From assembly GCF_004297405.1 (NCBI RefSeq), contig NZ_SCVC01000030.1, positions 303,221 through 367,220 on the forward strand: DNA of 64,000 nt, in the 5' to 3' direction. Position 1 is the stretch's first letter. Each line of letters begins with the position of its first letter. The stretch comes from Reyranella sp. Lineage in GTDB: Bacteria; Pseudomonadota; Alphaproteobacteria; Reyranellales; Reyranellaceae. The notes below the pieces were generated by a model, which was given only the letters and a program-made list of their open reading frames with translations, was not told the DNA's origin and made no database searches. Shown piece by piece: positions 1-7,403 of the stretch. A program made the position numbers and the translations under genes.

Positions 1-2277
1 GCGGGACGCCTCGATTTCTTCGACTGCAACCTCCAGCAGGCTGTCGCTATGACCGGCGTAGTGGAAGCCGACAGCCGCGCTCCGCGCCCTGAGGTTGGCG
101 AGCTGCTCGATCGCCTTTACGTTGAAACGTGAATCAGCTCCCGCCCGCGCCGCCTCGTAGTGCTCGATGGCCTTGCTCAGCTCGCTGAGCTCGGCTTGCG
201 CCTCACCGAGCGCCACACGCAGCTCCGCGACGCCGAGCCAGTTCCGCGCGCTCGCCTCGATTTCGATCGCGTCGAGGCGCGCACGCTGCTGCTCGATGTC
301 GCGTTCGAGTCCGATGTTTACGTCGTCCCGGATCTGCTCGACCGCAGCAATCGCTTCGGCACAGGCAACGAAAGGCTCGTGATGGCCTTCCCTGCTGCTG
401 CTGTCACCCTGGCTTGCCTGCCGGTAGACGCGCGGCAATGCATAGTCGGGCTCGCCGTAGCACTGATAGGCGCCCCAGGTCGTTCCCGACGGCCGGACCT
501 CATAGGCGGCGCGGCGCGCAAACAGGGCAGCCTCGCCGAAGCCGACGCCACTCAGCATGTTCTTGTAGAATTTCTTGCTGAACGCCAGCGCAGCGTCGTC
601 GTCGACCGCCCAACCGGCGGCGACGACGGCACGCACGCCACCCCTGATGAGCTGGACGGCGACGCTGGCCGCAAGTTCCGGCTGGTTGATCACCAGCGCC
701 GCCTTGCGCGCCTCCTCCTCGGCTCCGGGCTCGACCTTGCCGATGTGGCAGCAATTCAGGAAAAAGAGATTGGGCGCGACCGGCATCTTCGACAGCACCG
801 ACGGCCCCAGGACCACGCCGCTGCCCAGCACCACGCCGGTCATCGGCCGCAACACGCCGTCGCTGCCCGCCATCTTCTTGCGCACGACGCCGTGGGCGGC
901 GATGTGCACGATCTCCCAGGCCTCGGCCACGAGATGCTGGCAGATGTTCTCGGGTGTCGCGTCACGCTCGCTGAGTACGGTAACATCATGCGAGGCTGCG
1001 AGCAGCTCGCGCACCGCGATCGCTTCGTCGAGCGCGCCCGGCAAGGGCAGGAAGCCCATGGCGTGCGCTTCGGGCGGATCGCAGACGACCAACGCCTTGG
1101 GCCGGCCAGTCGGCACCACAACACGCTCCTGGAACCGGGATTGCAGGAGCTGCCGCACGAGGCCGTAGCGCACGGCCGGCGGATCGCGTGCCGCATCGCC
1201 CAGCACGCTGTCCATGGCCCATGGTCTGCGATCGTCCAGGAGCTCCCACGGAAACTGCGCGCTGTCCTCGTCGAGCACGAGCCGCCGGTTGCGCTCCTCG
1301 AGGCTCTGGTCCTTGAGGTTCGACGGCCACAGCAATTCGAACAGTGCGCGGCCCGGCGACACCGTGGCGCCCTCCGGACCTTCGGCCTTGATCGCGCGCC
1401 GCATCAGCGGTCCGACGACGTCCAGGTCGGCGGCGATGGTGCGTAGCTCGGCACGGGCCCGACCACCTGACACCGCGAATGCAAGGCCGCGCTGGCCCTC
1501 CTCGCCATTGGCGCCCGCCTTCATCATCGTGATCTGGATGGGCTCCCACCAGCTTCGATCGCGCGCCGCAGCACTCCATCGCCGGGCCCCGCCGCGCCGT
1601 TCGATTTCCCTGTCGCAGATGAACAGCTTGCCGAGATTCGCCTGCGCCTCGACCGCACGATCGAGGATCCGCCAGACGGCGTGGGCACGCGCCTCGAGGA
1701 CCTCGAGTATCTCGATCGACGCGAGCCTCGCGGCCAGTCCGGCGCGCGTCGCGAGAGCGGACTGCGCTTCGGCCATCGCCTGCAGGAGCGCCGTCACGCA
1801 GGTCGTGAGGTCGAGGCCACCCTCACCCGATCCGACCAGCAGGGCGCTCACCTTGATGTTGCAGGCGGTGCCGTCAGATGTGGTGCGACGCTGGTCGGCC
1901 TCGTCGGCGGCGAGAGCAAGGACTCCCTGCCTTATGGTGCGGCGAAGCCCGCCAAGGGAAAGGTTGGCTGCCTCGCCGAGGCCTACGACGACCGCACCGG
2001 GCGGCTTCTGCAGCGAATCGAGCACGACGACTGACGTTTCGAGCGGCCCCGGATAGAGGCCGAGATGGCGTCTTTGTGACAGCCGGCCATCGAGCACGCG
2101 ATCGAGCTGCGCCTCGGCGCCGGCGAAGGTATCGCCATTGTAATGACCGACCAGAACAGGATGCTTGGCAAAAGCCAGATGGCCATGCACCACCTTGATC
2201 TGGATCTTCCCGCACGACGCTGATGCGGCCTCCCCCTGGGCAGAGGCTGAAAGACCCCGTGTCGCATCTGTATCCAC
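1..2277 (-). CDS. CHAT-domain (caspase-like) protease, C-terminus beyond the window
   Basis: Reading the minus strand from a GTG at 2277 gives 759 uninterrupted codons to the left edge. A GGAGG sits 7-8 bases upstream of the GTG, and an in-frame stop at 2314-2316 bounds the 5' end. The first ~110 residues form an alpha/beta-looking module I cannot name (VVHGHLAFAKHPVLVGHYNG). Residues ~340-620 carry CHAT hallmarks: EIVHIAAHG with His462 and FLNCCHIG with Cys510 in the place of the usual LSACxTG cysteine. The rest is helical, TPR-like. CHAT proteins are C11/C14-clan cysteine proteases, often the effectors of STAND-type sensors. It follows the SLOG/TPR gene on the same strand after 183 bp. The family call is firm; substrate and full length are unknown. 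Confidence 0.87.
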   Translation of the reverse strand, partial: MDTDATRGLSASAQGEAASASCGKIQIKVVHGHLAFAKHPVLVGHYNGDTFAGAEAQLDRVLDGRLSQRRHLGLYPGPLETSVVVLDSLQKPPGAVVVGLGEAANLSLGGLRRTIRQGVLALAADEADQRRTTSDGTACNIKVSALLVGSGEGGLDLTTCVTALLQAMAEAQSALATRAGLAARLASIEILEVLEARAHAVWRILDRAVEAQANLGKLFICDREIERRGGARRWSAAARDRSWWEPIQITMMKAGANGEEGQRGLAFAVSGGRARAELRTIAADLDVVGPLMRRAIKAEGPEGATVSPGRALFELLWPSNLKDQSLEERNRRLVLDEDSAQFPWELLDDRRPWAMDSVLGDAARDPPAVRYGLVRQLLQSRFQERVVVPTGRPKALVVCDPPEAHAMGFLPLPGALDEAIAVRELLAASHDVTVLSERDATPENICQHLVAEAWEIVHIAAHGVVRKKMAGSDGVLRPMTGVVLGSGVVLGPSVLSKMPVAPNLFFLNCCHIGKVEPGAEEEARKAALVINQPELAASVAVQLIRGGVRAVVAAGWAVDDDAALAFSKKFYKNMLSGVGFGEAALFARRAAYEVRPSGTTWGAYQCYGEPDYALPRVYRQASQGDSSSREGHHEPFVACAEAIAAVEQIRDDVNIGLERDIEQQRARLDAIEIEASARNWLGVAELRVALGEAQAELSELSKAIEHYEAARAGADSRFNVKAIEQLANLRARSAAVGFHYAGHSDSLLEVAVEEIEASR

Positions 2278-2460
2278 GTTCGACCTCCGCTGATGCGGGG
2301 TGGGACCGAAAACCTAGGGAGGGGACAAAAGCCTACTAACCACGCGGGGCCAAATCAAGAATCTGCGTGTAGCTGCCTAACACAGTACAACCTGATCCTT
2401 CTGTGACATTTACCGCTCGGGCGGAAATCGAGCGCGTTCCTGCCGAATCACTCACCGTCG

Positions 2461-4455
2461 TCAAAGCGACCCGGGATCGATGATCTCGGGTTGGCGTCCC
2501 GTCAAGGTGCGTACCAGGTTGGTCATATGCTGCGTGCCGCCCGGGCCATCGCCCTTCTCGCCATTCCAAAGTGCTACGAACGACACTTTCAGCAAACCTT
2601 GCGACAAGGCGCTGTAGAGCATCCAGCGGTTACAGCGGTCATGAACGCTCACATCCTTCGGTCCGGGACCGAGCTCGTCCTGCATGACGAGAAGCGTCGT
2701 ATTGGCGTGTGCCTTGGCGTCGAGGAAGCCCTGCTCCCAGCGGTGATCGGGATCGGCAAAGGTCACGGATTCGGCCAGGAACTGCGGCTCCGGCCGGGCG
2801 AGCCGCAACTCGAGCCGCATGCCGCGCTCCAGGCAGGCTTCGGCGAACAGCAGGTCGCCGCCGCTGGCGCCGCCACAGACGCCGAGATCGCCTTTGCCGG
2901 CACCGAGCTTGTCGAGGCGCGCGCGAATCGCCGCCACCGCCGCTGCGACTTTGGACGCCGGAAAGCGCGCTTGCTTGGCCTTGCCCGGGCCGCGAACGGC
3001 GGGATCGTCGATCATATGGCCGCTGAACAGCACGACATGGCTCGGCGACGCGGCGCGTGGGCCAACCAAATTGTCGAGCTGCTGGTCGGCCCGCTCAATG
3101 GCGCGCGACGCTTCCGGCACGATCTCGGGACGGAAGCCGAGCGTGCCCAGGATGCGAAGCTGCTGCAGCATCGAATCGAGTGCGAACCGATCTCGTGCCG
3201 CCGCCGCCAGCGCTGCCGCCTCCGCATAATCGTCGATCGCATCGTCCTTGCGGTTCTCGACCAGGGCGAGTTCGGCGCGGCTGGCGAGCGACCAATAGTT
3301 CTTGGCCTTCTCCACCTCCACCGCGACGCACCAGCTTACACCTGCCGCCATCTGATCGAGTGGCATTCTGCTCTTGCGTCCCGTGACATGCTCCCAGAGC
3401 TTGCCAAGGCTCAGCGCATTGATGCCAGGATAATGGTTGGCCGGCTCGGCGCGGAAGGCATCGAGATAGGCATTGGCTGCCGCCTGCAGGCTCGGTGCCG
3501 TGTCGCGCGCCGCCCCGCCGGGGTCGGCCTGGCGCTGCGGATGGGCTTTCCAGGCCTCGGTCCACTCATCCTTCAAGGTGCGGGCGAGAATGCTCAAAGT
3601 CTCGCCATCCTTATGGTCTGCGGAGAGGCGTTGCAGAGCCTGACGCGCGTCTGCGTGGCGCCCGGCGCGGCCCAGCGCCACGCCTTCGAGTTGGCGTGCC
3701 TTGAGATCGTCTGGATCGACTGCCAGCGCGCGCTGGGCAATCGCTAGCGCATAGAGCGGCCGCCTGAGTTCGAGGAGGGCCTTGGCTGCCTCGCGCAGTG
3801 CTTCTAGTTCGAGGACGCTGTTGGGCGTCTCCTCGGCCAGCACCAGAATGTCACCCGGACGCTCCTTGCGATGGGCGACGTCGATCCTGTTCTGCCAGTC
3901 CTCCAGCGCCTCCCACAGTTCGTTGGTGTCGCCAACCTTGAGGGTCTTCCAGTCCGGCTCCTGCAGACTAGGCAATTGCTGGAACACCGGACTGGCGCGC
4001 CGCCCTCGCCAGGCACCCAGGGTCGCCTCGATCGCACTGGTGAGGCCTTGCCGCTCACGCTCGACGGAATCCGGATCGAGCCTGCCGTCCCTCAAAGTGT
4101 ATCGATGCATGCGCTGGCCAGCGAGATCGAAAGGTAAACGCTCGCGCATCGCATAAGTCAGTACGGTGCCGCCGGACCGCAATGCATGGCGCACGCCGAT
4201 CTCGTACCAGACATTGGGATTGTCCATCGTCAGGTCGGCGACGACGAACTCCGCCAGCAGCAGGTCTTGAAACATATCGGCATGGATCGAACCTGCGCGC
4301 CAGTCGGCGTCGGCGCGATGAGGCGTAAGGTTCGCCGCTTTGATCGCCGGCGCCAGCAGCTCGGTATAGATCGCATCGCAATCGATCTCCGTGCCGTCAG
4401 CCAGCTTCTTCCGGCCAAACGGCATGATCACGAAAGCACGACGGGTCGAGGTCAT
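2461..4455 (-). CDS. TPR-like protein with N-terminal deoxyribosyltransferase/SLOG-like and C-terminal SLOG-like domains
   Basis: 664 residues. Residues 5-120 (AFVIMPFG near 7-14, then VVADLTMDNPNVWYEIGVRHAL at 71-92) match the nucleoside 2-deoxyribosyltransferase-like module often annotated with the TRAFs-binding/DUF4071 family. Residues ~200-450 are helical repeats resembling TPRs. Residues ~470-660 look like a second Rossmannoid domain, with FSGH at 477-480 and the glycine-rich CGGASGGD at 527-534, as in SLOG (Smf/DprA-LOG) nucleotide-binding domains. The start overlaps the patatin stop by 4 bases (ATGA), so the two are translationally coupled. By family knowledge such domains sense or process nucleotides in conflict systems; the actual ligand is unknown. 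The N-terminal family is confident, the C-terminal SLOG call moderate. Confidence 0.75.
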   Translation of the reverse strand: MTSTRRAFVIMPFGRKKLADGTEIDCDAIYTELLAPAIKAANLTPHRADADWRAGSIHADMFQDLLLAEFVVADLTMDNPNVWYEIGVRHALRSGGTVLTYAMRERLPFDLAGQRMHRYTLRDGRLDPDSVERERQGLTSAIEATLGAWRGRRASPVFQQLPSLQEPDWKTLKVGDTNELWEALEDWQNRIDVAHRKERPGDILVLAEETPNSVLELEALREAAKALLELRRPLYALAIAQRALAVDPDDLKARQLEGVALGRAGRHADARQALQRLSADHKDGETLSILARTLKDEWTEAWKAHPQRQADPGGAARDTAPSLQAAANAYLDAFRAEPANHYPGINALSLGKLWEHVTGRKSRMPLDQMAAGVSWCVAVEVEKAKNYWSLASRAELALVENRKDDAIDDYAEAAALAAAARDRFALDSMLQQLRILGTLGFRPEIVPEASRAIERADQQLDNLVGPRAASPSHVVLFSGHMIDDPAVRGPGKAKQARFPASKVAAAVAAIRARLDKLGAGKGDLGVCGGASGGDLLFAEACLERGMRLELRLARPEPQFLAESVTFADPDHRWEQGFLDAKAHANTTLLVMQDELGPGPKDVSVHDRCNRWMLYSALSQGLLKVSFVALWNGEKGDGPGGTQHMTNLVRTLTGRQPEIIDPGSL

Positions 4456-5630
4456 GGCTTGGGAGCGAACTGACTGAAATGGTCGAGTGAAACCTGCCGG
4501 GAATAGGCCTCGCCTACTCGCTGGATGTTGCGAATGAACTTGACGGAGTCCATGACCTGTACGTCCTCCGGCTTTATGTCGCCGAGGCCCAGCGCCTGCA
4601 GGCCGGGACCGGAAACGTCCGGATCATAACGGACATAGGTGAACTGCTTCGACCCGGACCAGTTTGCCCCATCGCCCGGCTTCGTCACGCCATCGCCGAA
4701 CTCGCGATCGATTGGCGCGCCGAAGCGGCAGTCGCCGATCATCCTACAGGTCATGTCCCAGCCCGCAGCGGCTGCATTCATCAGTGCCGCCGGCATGCTC
4801 TTTGCATGGTCGAGAAGCCAAAGGTCACCGGGCTTCAGCCCCAGCCTGGCCCGCGGCGCCGTCCCGGTACCAACCGAGACGATGAGGAGGTCGTCGACGC
4901 CGGTCTTCCAGTTGACCTTGTACGGTGCCGCCGTCGCCATCTGAAAGGCTAGGAAAGCCGGATTGTTGTAGGTGGTGACGCCGCCATCGACGAAGACGAA
5001 TGAATACTCCTTCGACGTGCCCTCGCCGAAGACGACCACTTCCGGGGGAAAGAAAGTGGGTGCCGCGGTGCTGGCGCGCACCAGCTGCCACAAGGGCAGC
5101 CTGAGATTGCAGTCGCCCCGGCTGGGGTCGTTGTAACGCGCGTGCGGATTGTTGCTGACCGGCCACGGCGAATCCGTCGTGTGGTTGCGCATTACCATCA
5201 TCAGCAGGCATTGCAGGTTTTCGTTGCCCAATGTCGCCAGAGGCGCGCCATCCTTGTAACCGAGCGCGCGATTGATCTCGGTCTGGAGAATCTGGGCCAG
5301 CGGCCCATCGTTGTAGCTGTAGCGCAGGCGCTTGGTGAAGGAGGACGGTTCGAACATCGTCGCGCCGCTTTTGACGTAGAATTCACGGATCTGGCCCGTC
5401 GACATTCCCGCGGCGAGGCAGGTCGCGATGATCGCGCCAGTGCTTGTTCCGCAGACGAAGTCGAAGAAATCAGAGAGGACGAGGTCGGGGTTGCCGCCGT
5501 GCTGGCGCAGGTCGGCCTCGAGCTTCGCCAGGATTTCCACACTCATCAGGCCCAGGATGCCACCGCCGTCGCATGCCAGGATCTTCTTCGGCCCCTTGGC
5601 GGTCATGCGTGCACGCACTCGATCAGTCAT
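4452..5630 (-). CDS. Patatin-like phospholipase (CapV-like)
   Basis: 392 residues from the ATG at 5630, which has GAGGT a few bases upstream. An in-frame upstream extension to 5807 looks non-coding. Patatin catalytic elements are all present: the oxyanion-hole loop DGGGILG (21-27), the nucleophile elbow GTSTG (61-65, Ser63) and the dyad aspartate in DGG (215-217, Asp215). No signal peptide or membrane segment, so cytosolic. Patatins of this size include CapV, the phospholipase effector of CBASS systems, which degrades the cell's own membrane. No CD-NTase lies beside it here, so it is not a standard CBASS operon. It is first in a leftward operon with the SLOG/TPR gene (4-bp overlap) and the CHAT gene. 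Enzyme class firm; immune role inferred from context. Confidence 0.88.
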   Translation of the reverse strand: MTDRVRARMTAKGPKKILACDGGGILGLMSVEILAKLEADLRQHGGNPDLVLSDFFDFVCGTSTGAIIATCLAAGMSTGQIREFYVKSGATMFEPSSFTKRLRYSYNDGPLAQILQTEINRALGYKDGAPLATLGNENLQCLLMMVMRNHTTDSPWPVSNNPHARYNDPSRGDCNLRLPLWQLVRASTAAPTFFPPEVVVFGEGTSKEYSFVFVDGGVTTYNNPAFLAFQMATAAPYKVNWKTGVDDLLIVSVGTGTAPRARLGLKPGDLWLLDHAKSMPAALMNAAAAGWDMTCRMIGDCRFGAPIDREFGDGVTKPGDGANWSGSKQFTYVRYDPDVSGPGLQALGLGDIKPEDVQVMDSVKFIRNIQRVGEAYSRQVSLDHFSQFAPKP

Positions 5631-5677
5631 GGCGACCTCACGTTTTTTTGATGTGATGCCCTTATGCCGGTGCCCCC

Positions 5678-5713
5678 CACTCCGCCTCTCCGGCCTGGGC
5701 CGGGAGAGGAGTG
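5678..5713. repeat. REP-like imperfect palindrome in the divergent promoter region
   Basis: An imperfect inverted repeat, from CACTCCGCCTCTCCGG to CCGGGAGAGGAGTG around a short GC loop. It would lie in the 5' leader of the patatin transcript. It resembles small palindromic REP-type repeats, but no second copy was seen in the window. Confidence 0.4.
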
Positions 5714-5802
5714 CGAAGGGAAAAATGCGACGCGACTGTCGACGACACGTTGGGGCAAGGCGGGCGCGACGGCAAGACTCGTCGGATGGTTCCTGGATGC
5801 GG

Positions 5803-5831
5803 ACCATATGACATTGCTACCCAAGGTTTAA
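5803..5831 (-). promoter_or_regulatory. Possible promoter for patatin-SLOG-CHAT operon
   Basis: On the minus strand TTAAAC and TATGGT are separated by 17 bases. The match to a sigma-70 promoter is weak, but it is the best candidate between the patatin start and the rightward promoter, and it sits back to back with the latter. It would give a leader of about 165 bases. Confidence 0.3.
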
Positions 5832-5834
5832 TCG

Positions 5835-5862
5835 TTGACCTGAAGTGAATTGAGCTTAGACT
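5835..5862 (+). promoter_or_regulatory. Possible sigma-70 promoter for the TIR-nSTAND operon
   Basis: TTGACC and TAGACT are separated by 16 bases, the -10 ending about 52 bp before the TIR start. A good housekeeping-type match in an otherwise GC-rich region. Together with the leftward candidate it would let both arms of the island be controlled from one short region. Confidence 0.45.
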
Positions 5863-5914
5863 TTGTGGGCAAGTGTGCGTGTCAGGCGGCCGACCTGTGG
5901 GGAACCGGTAGCTA

Positions 5915-7396
5915 ATGGCCTACGCGAACGGGTACAAACACGACGTTTTCATCAGTTTTGCCCTCGTCGACGATGCCGGTGCATCTGACGAGCCGGGCTG
6001 GGTCGTGCGCTTTGCCGATGACTTTTCCAATGCGTTGAAGGCCCGGTTGGGCGGGACGCCCGAGCTCGAAATCTTCTTCAGCCAGCGAAAGTCACAGGGC
6101 GGCAGCTACTCCATTGCGAGCTTTGCGTCCGATGCACGCGAGTCGGCGTTGATGCTGTCGATCGCCTCGCCGAGCTATGTCGGCGACAGGGCCGGCGCCA
6201 AGCCAGTGTCGCTGCAGGAGCTCGACGCCTTCGCTGGCGTTCATGGCGCCCAGAGCGTCGACCGGTTGTTCCTGGCCCAGGTTCTGCCCTTCCTGGAGAG
6301 TGAGCCGTGCCCCGAGATGCTGCGCTCGAAGATCCCTGTACGCTTCTGGTACGAGACAGATGCCGGGGCGGCCATAACGCTGGAGCCAACTACACCCGAA
6401 CGGAGGGAGCAGTACAAGGCCCGGCTCGGTGACCTCGCGGAGGCGATGAGCCGGCAGTTGCTGGCCTTGCGCAGGGCAAGCCAGAAGCCGGGAAACGGTG
6501 GACCAGCCCTCGGTCAGAATCAGCCCGGGCCGTCGCCGCAAGATCCAGCGGTGGGTTCGGGAGCCACTCCCAGCCTGGGTACGGTCCTGCTGGCGCAGGT
6601 GACGGACGATCTCGAGGAAGAGCGCGAGCAGGTGCGACGCCATCTGCAGCAGTATGGTGTACGTGTCCTGCCGGAGGAGCAGTTCTATCCGGCCGAGTCG
6701 GAAGCGTTCACGAAGGCCTTCGAAGCCGATCTGGCGCGCGCCGACATGGTCGTGCAGCTCCTGAGCCGCCTCAAGGGCAGCCGTCCAGATGGCCATGTTC
6801 AGCTCCAGGCCGGGCTCGCGGCCAAGTCGGGCAAGGCGCTCGCACAATGGCGCCATCCGGAGACCTCCATTGACGGCCTCAGCGACCAGCAACGCGCGCT
6901 ACTCGAGAGCTCGACAGTCTTCGTGAGTGGCCTGGAAGCCTTCAAGCTCGACGTGGTCGCGCGGCTCCGTGTGCTGCTCAATCCCAAACCGGCTCCATCG
7001 AAGCTCGCTGTATCTGGCGGGGTGCTCGTCTTCATCAACGCCGACACGCCCGACATATCGATCGCCGAGGGCGTCGGACAGACGATCACGGGCGCCGGCC
7101 ACGGCTGCTCGTTCCCGCTTCTCGAAGGCTCGCAGCAGGATATGCGCGAGGACCTCGAGAATAACATCGTCGGCTGCGATGCGCTGGTGCTTGTCTACGG
7201 TGCCACGCAGGCGAAATGGGTGCGCGCCCAGTTGCTGAACTACAACAAGGTGAAGAACAGGCGTCAGCTCCCGGTGCGTGTGCTCGCGATCTATACTGGC
7301 GAGGACGAGAAACCACCCGTCGGCATGACCCTGCCCGAGCTGATGCAGGTCAATTCGGCCAGACTGCCGAACGCACTCGCCTTGCTGGCTAATTGA
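5915..7396 (+). CDS. TIR-domain protein with two further alpha/beta modules
   Basis: 493 residues. Residues 7-150 are a TIR domain: KHDVFISFA (8-16) gives strand A, EIFFSQRKSQGG lies near 52-63, and SLQELDAF (99-106) has Glu102 where TIR NADases carry the catalytic glutamate. After a Pro/Gly linker (~195-218), residues ~221-350 form a second module (GTVLLAQVTDDLEEEREQV) and residues ~369-490 a third (VLVFINADTPD ... CDALVLVYGATQAKW). Both look like flavodoxin/TIR-type folds. The stop is 7 bases before the nSTAND start, so the two are co-transcribed. TIR domains act as NADases or NAD-derived signal makers, or as adaptors; which applies here is not decidable. The start has no strong ribosome binding site. 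Confidence 0.8.
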   Translation: MAYANGYKHDVFISFALVDDAGASDEPGWVVRFADDFSNALKARLGGTPELEIFFSQRKSQGGSYSIASFASDARESALMLSIASPSYVGDRAGAKPVSLQELDAFAGVHGAQSVDRLFLAQVLPFLESEPCPEMLRSKIPVRFWYETDAGAAITLEPTTPERREQYKARLGDLAEAMSRQLLALRRASQKPGNGGPALGQNQPGPSPQDPAVGSGATPSLGTVLLAQVTDDLEEEREQVRRHLQQYGVRVLPEEQFYPAESEAFTKAFEADLARADMVVQLLSRLKGSRPDGHVQLQAGLAAKSGKALAQWRHPETSIDGLSDQQRALLESSTVFVSGLEAFKLDVVARLRVLLNPKPAPSKLAVSGGVLVFINADTPDISIAEGVGQTITGAGHGCSFPLLEGSQQDMREDLENNIVGCDALVLVYGATQAKWVRAQLLNYNKVKNRRQLPVRVLAIYTGEDEKPPVGMTLPELMQVNSARLPNALALLAN

Positions 7397-7403
7397 GGGC
7401 GCC

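Noticed and set aside
160..1446. 428-codon rightward frame at the left end
   Set aside because: It is antiparallel to the CHAT gene; the leftward frame carries clear catalytic motifs and a ribosome binding site, while this one has arginine/histidine-rich shadow composition.
4452..5630. Patatin considered as part of a standard CBASS operon
   Set aside because: No CD-NTase or Cap2/Cap3 genes nearby; the neighbours are SLOG/TPR, CHAT, TIR and nSTAND proteins.
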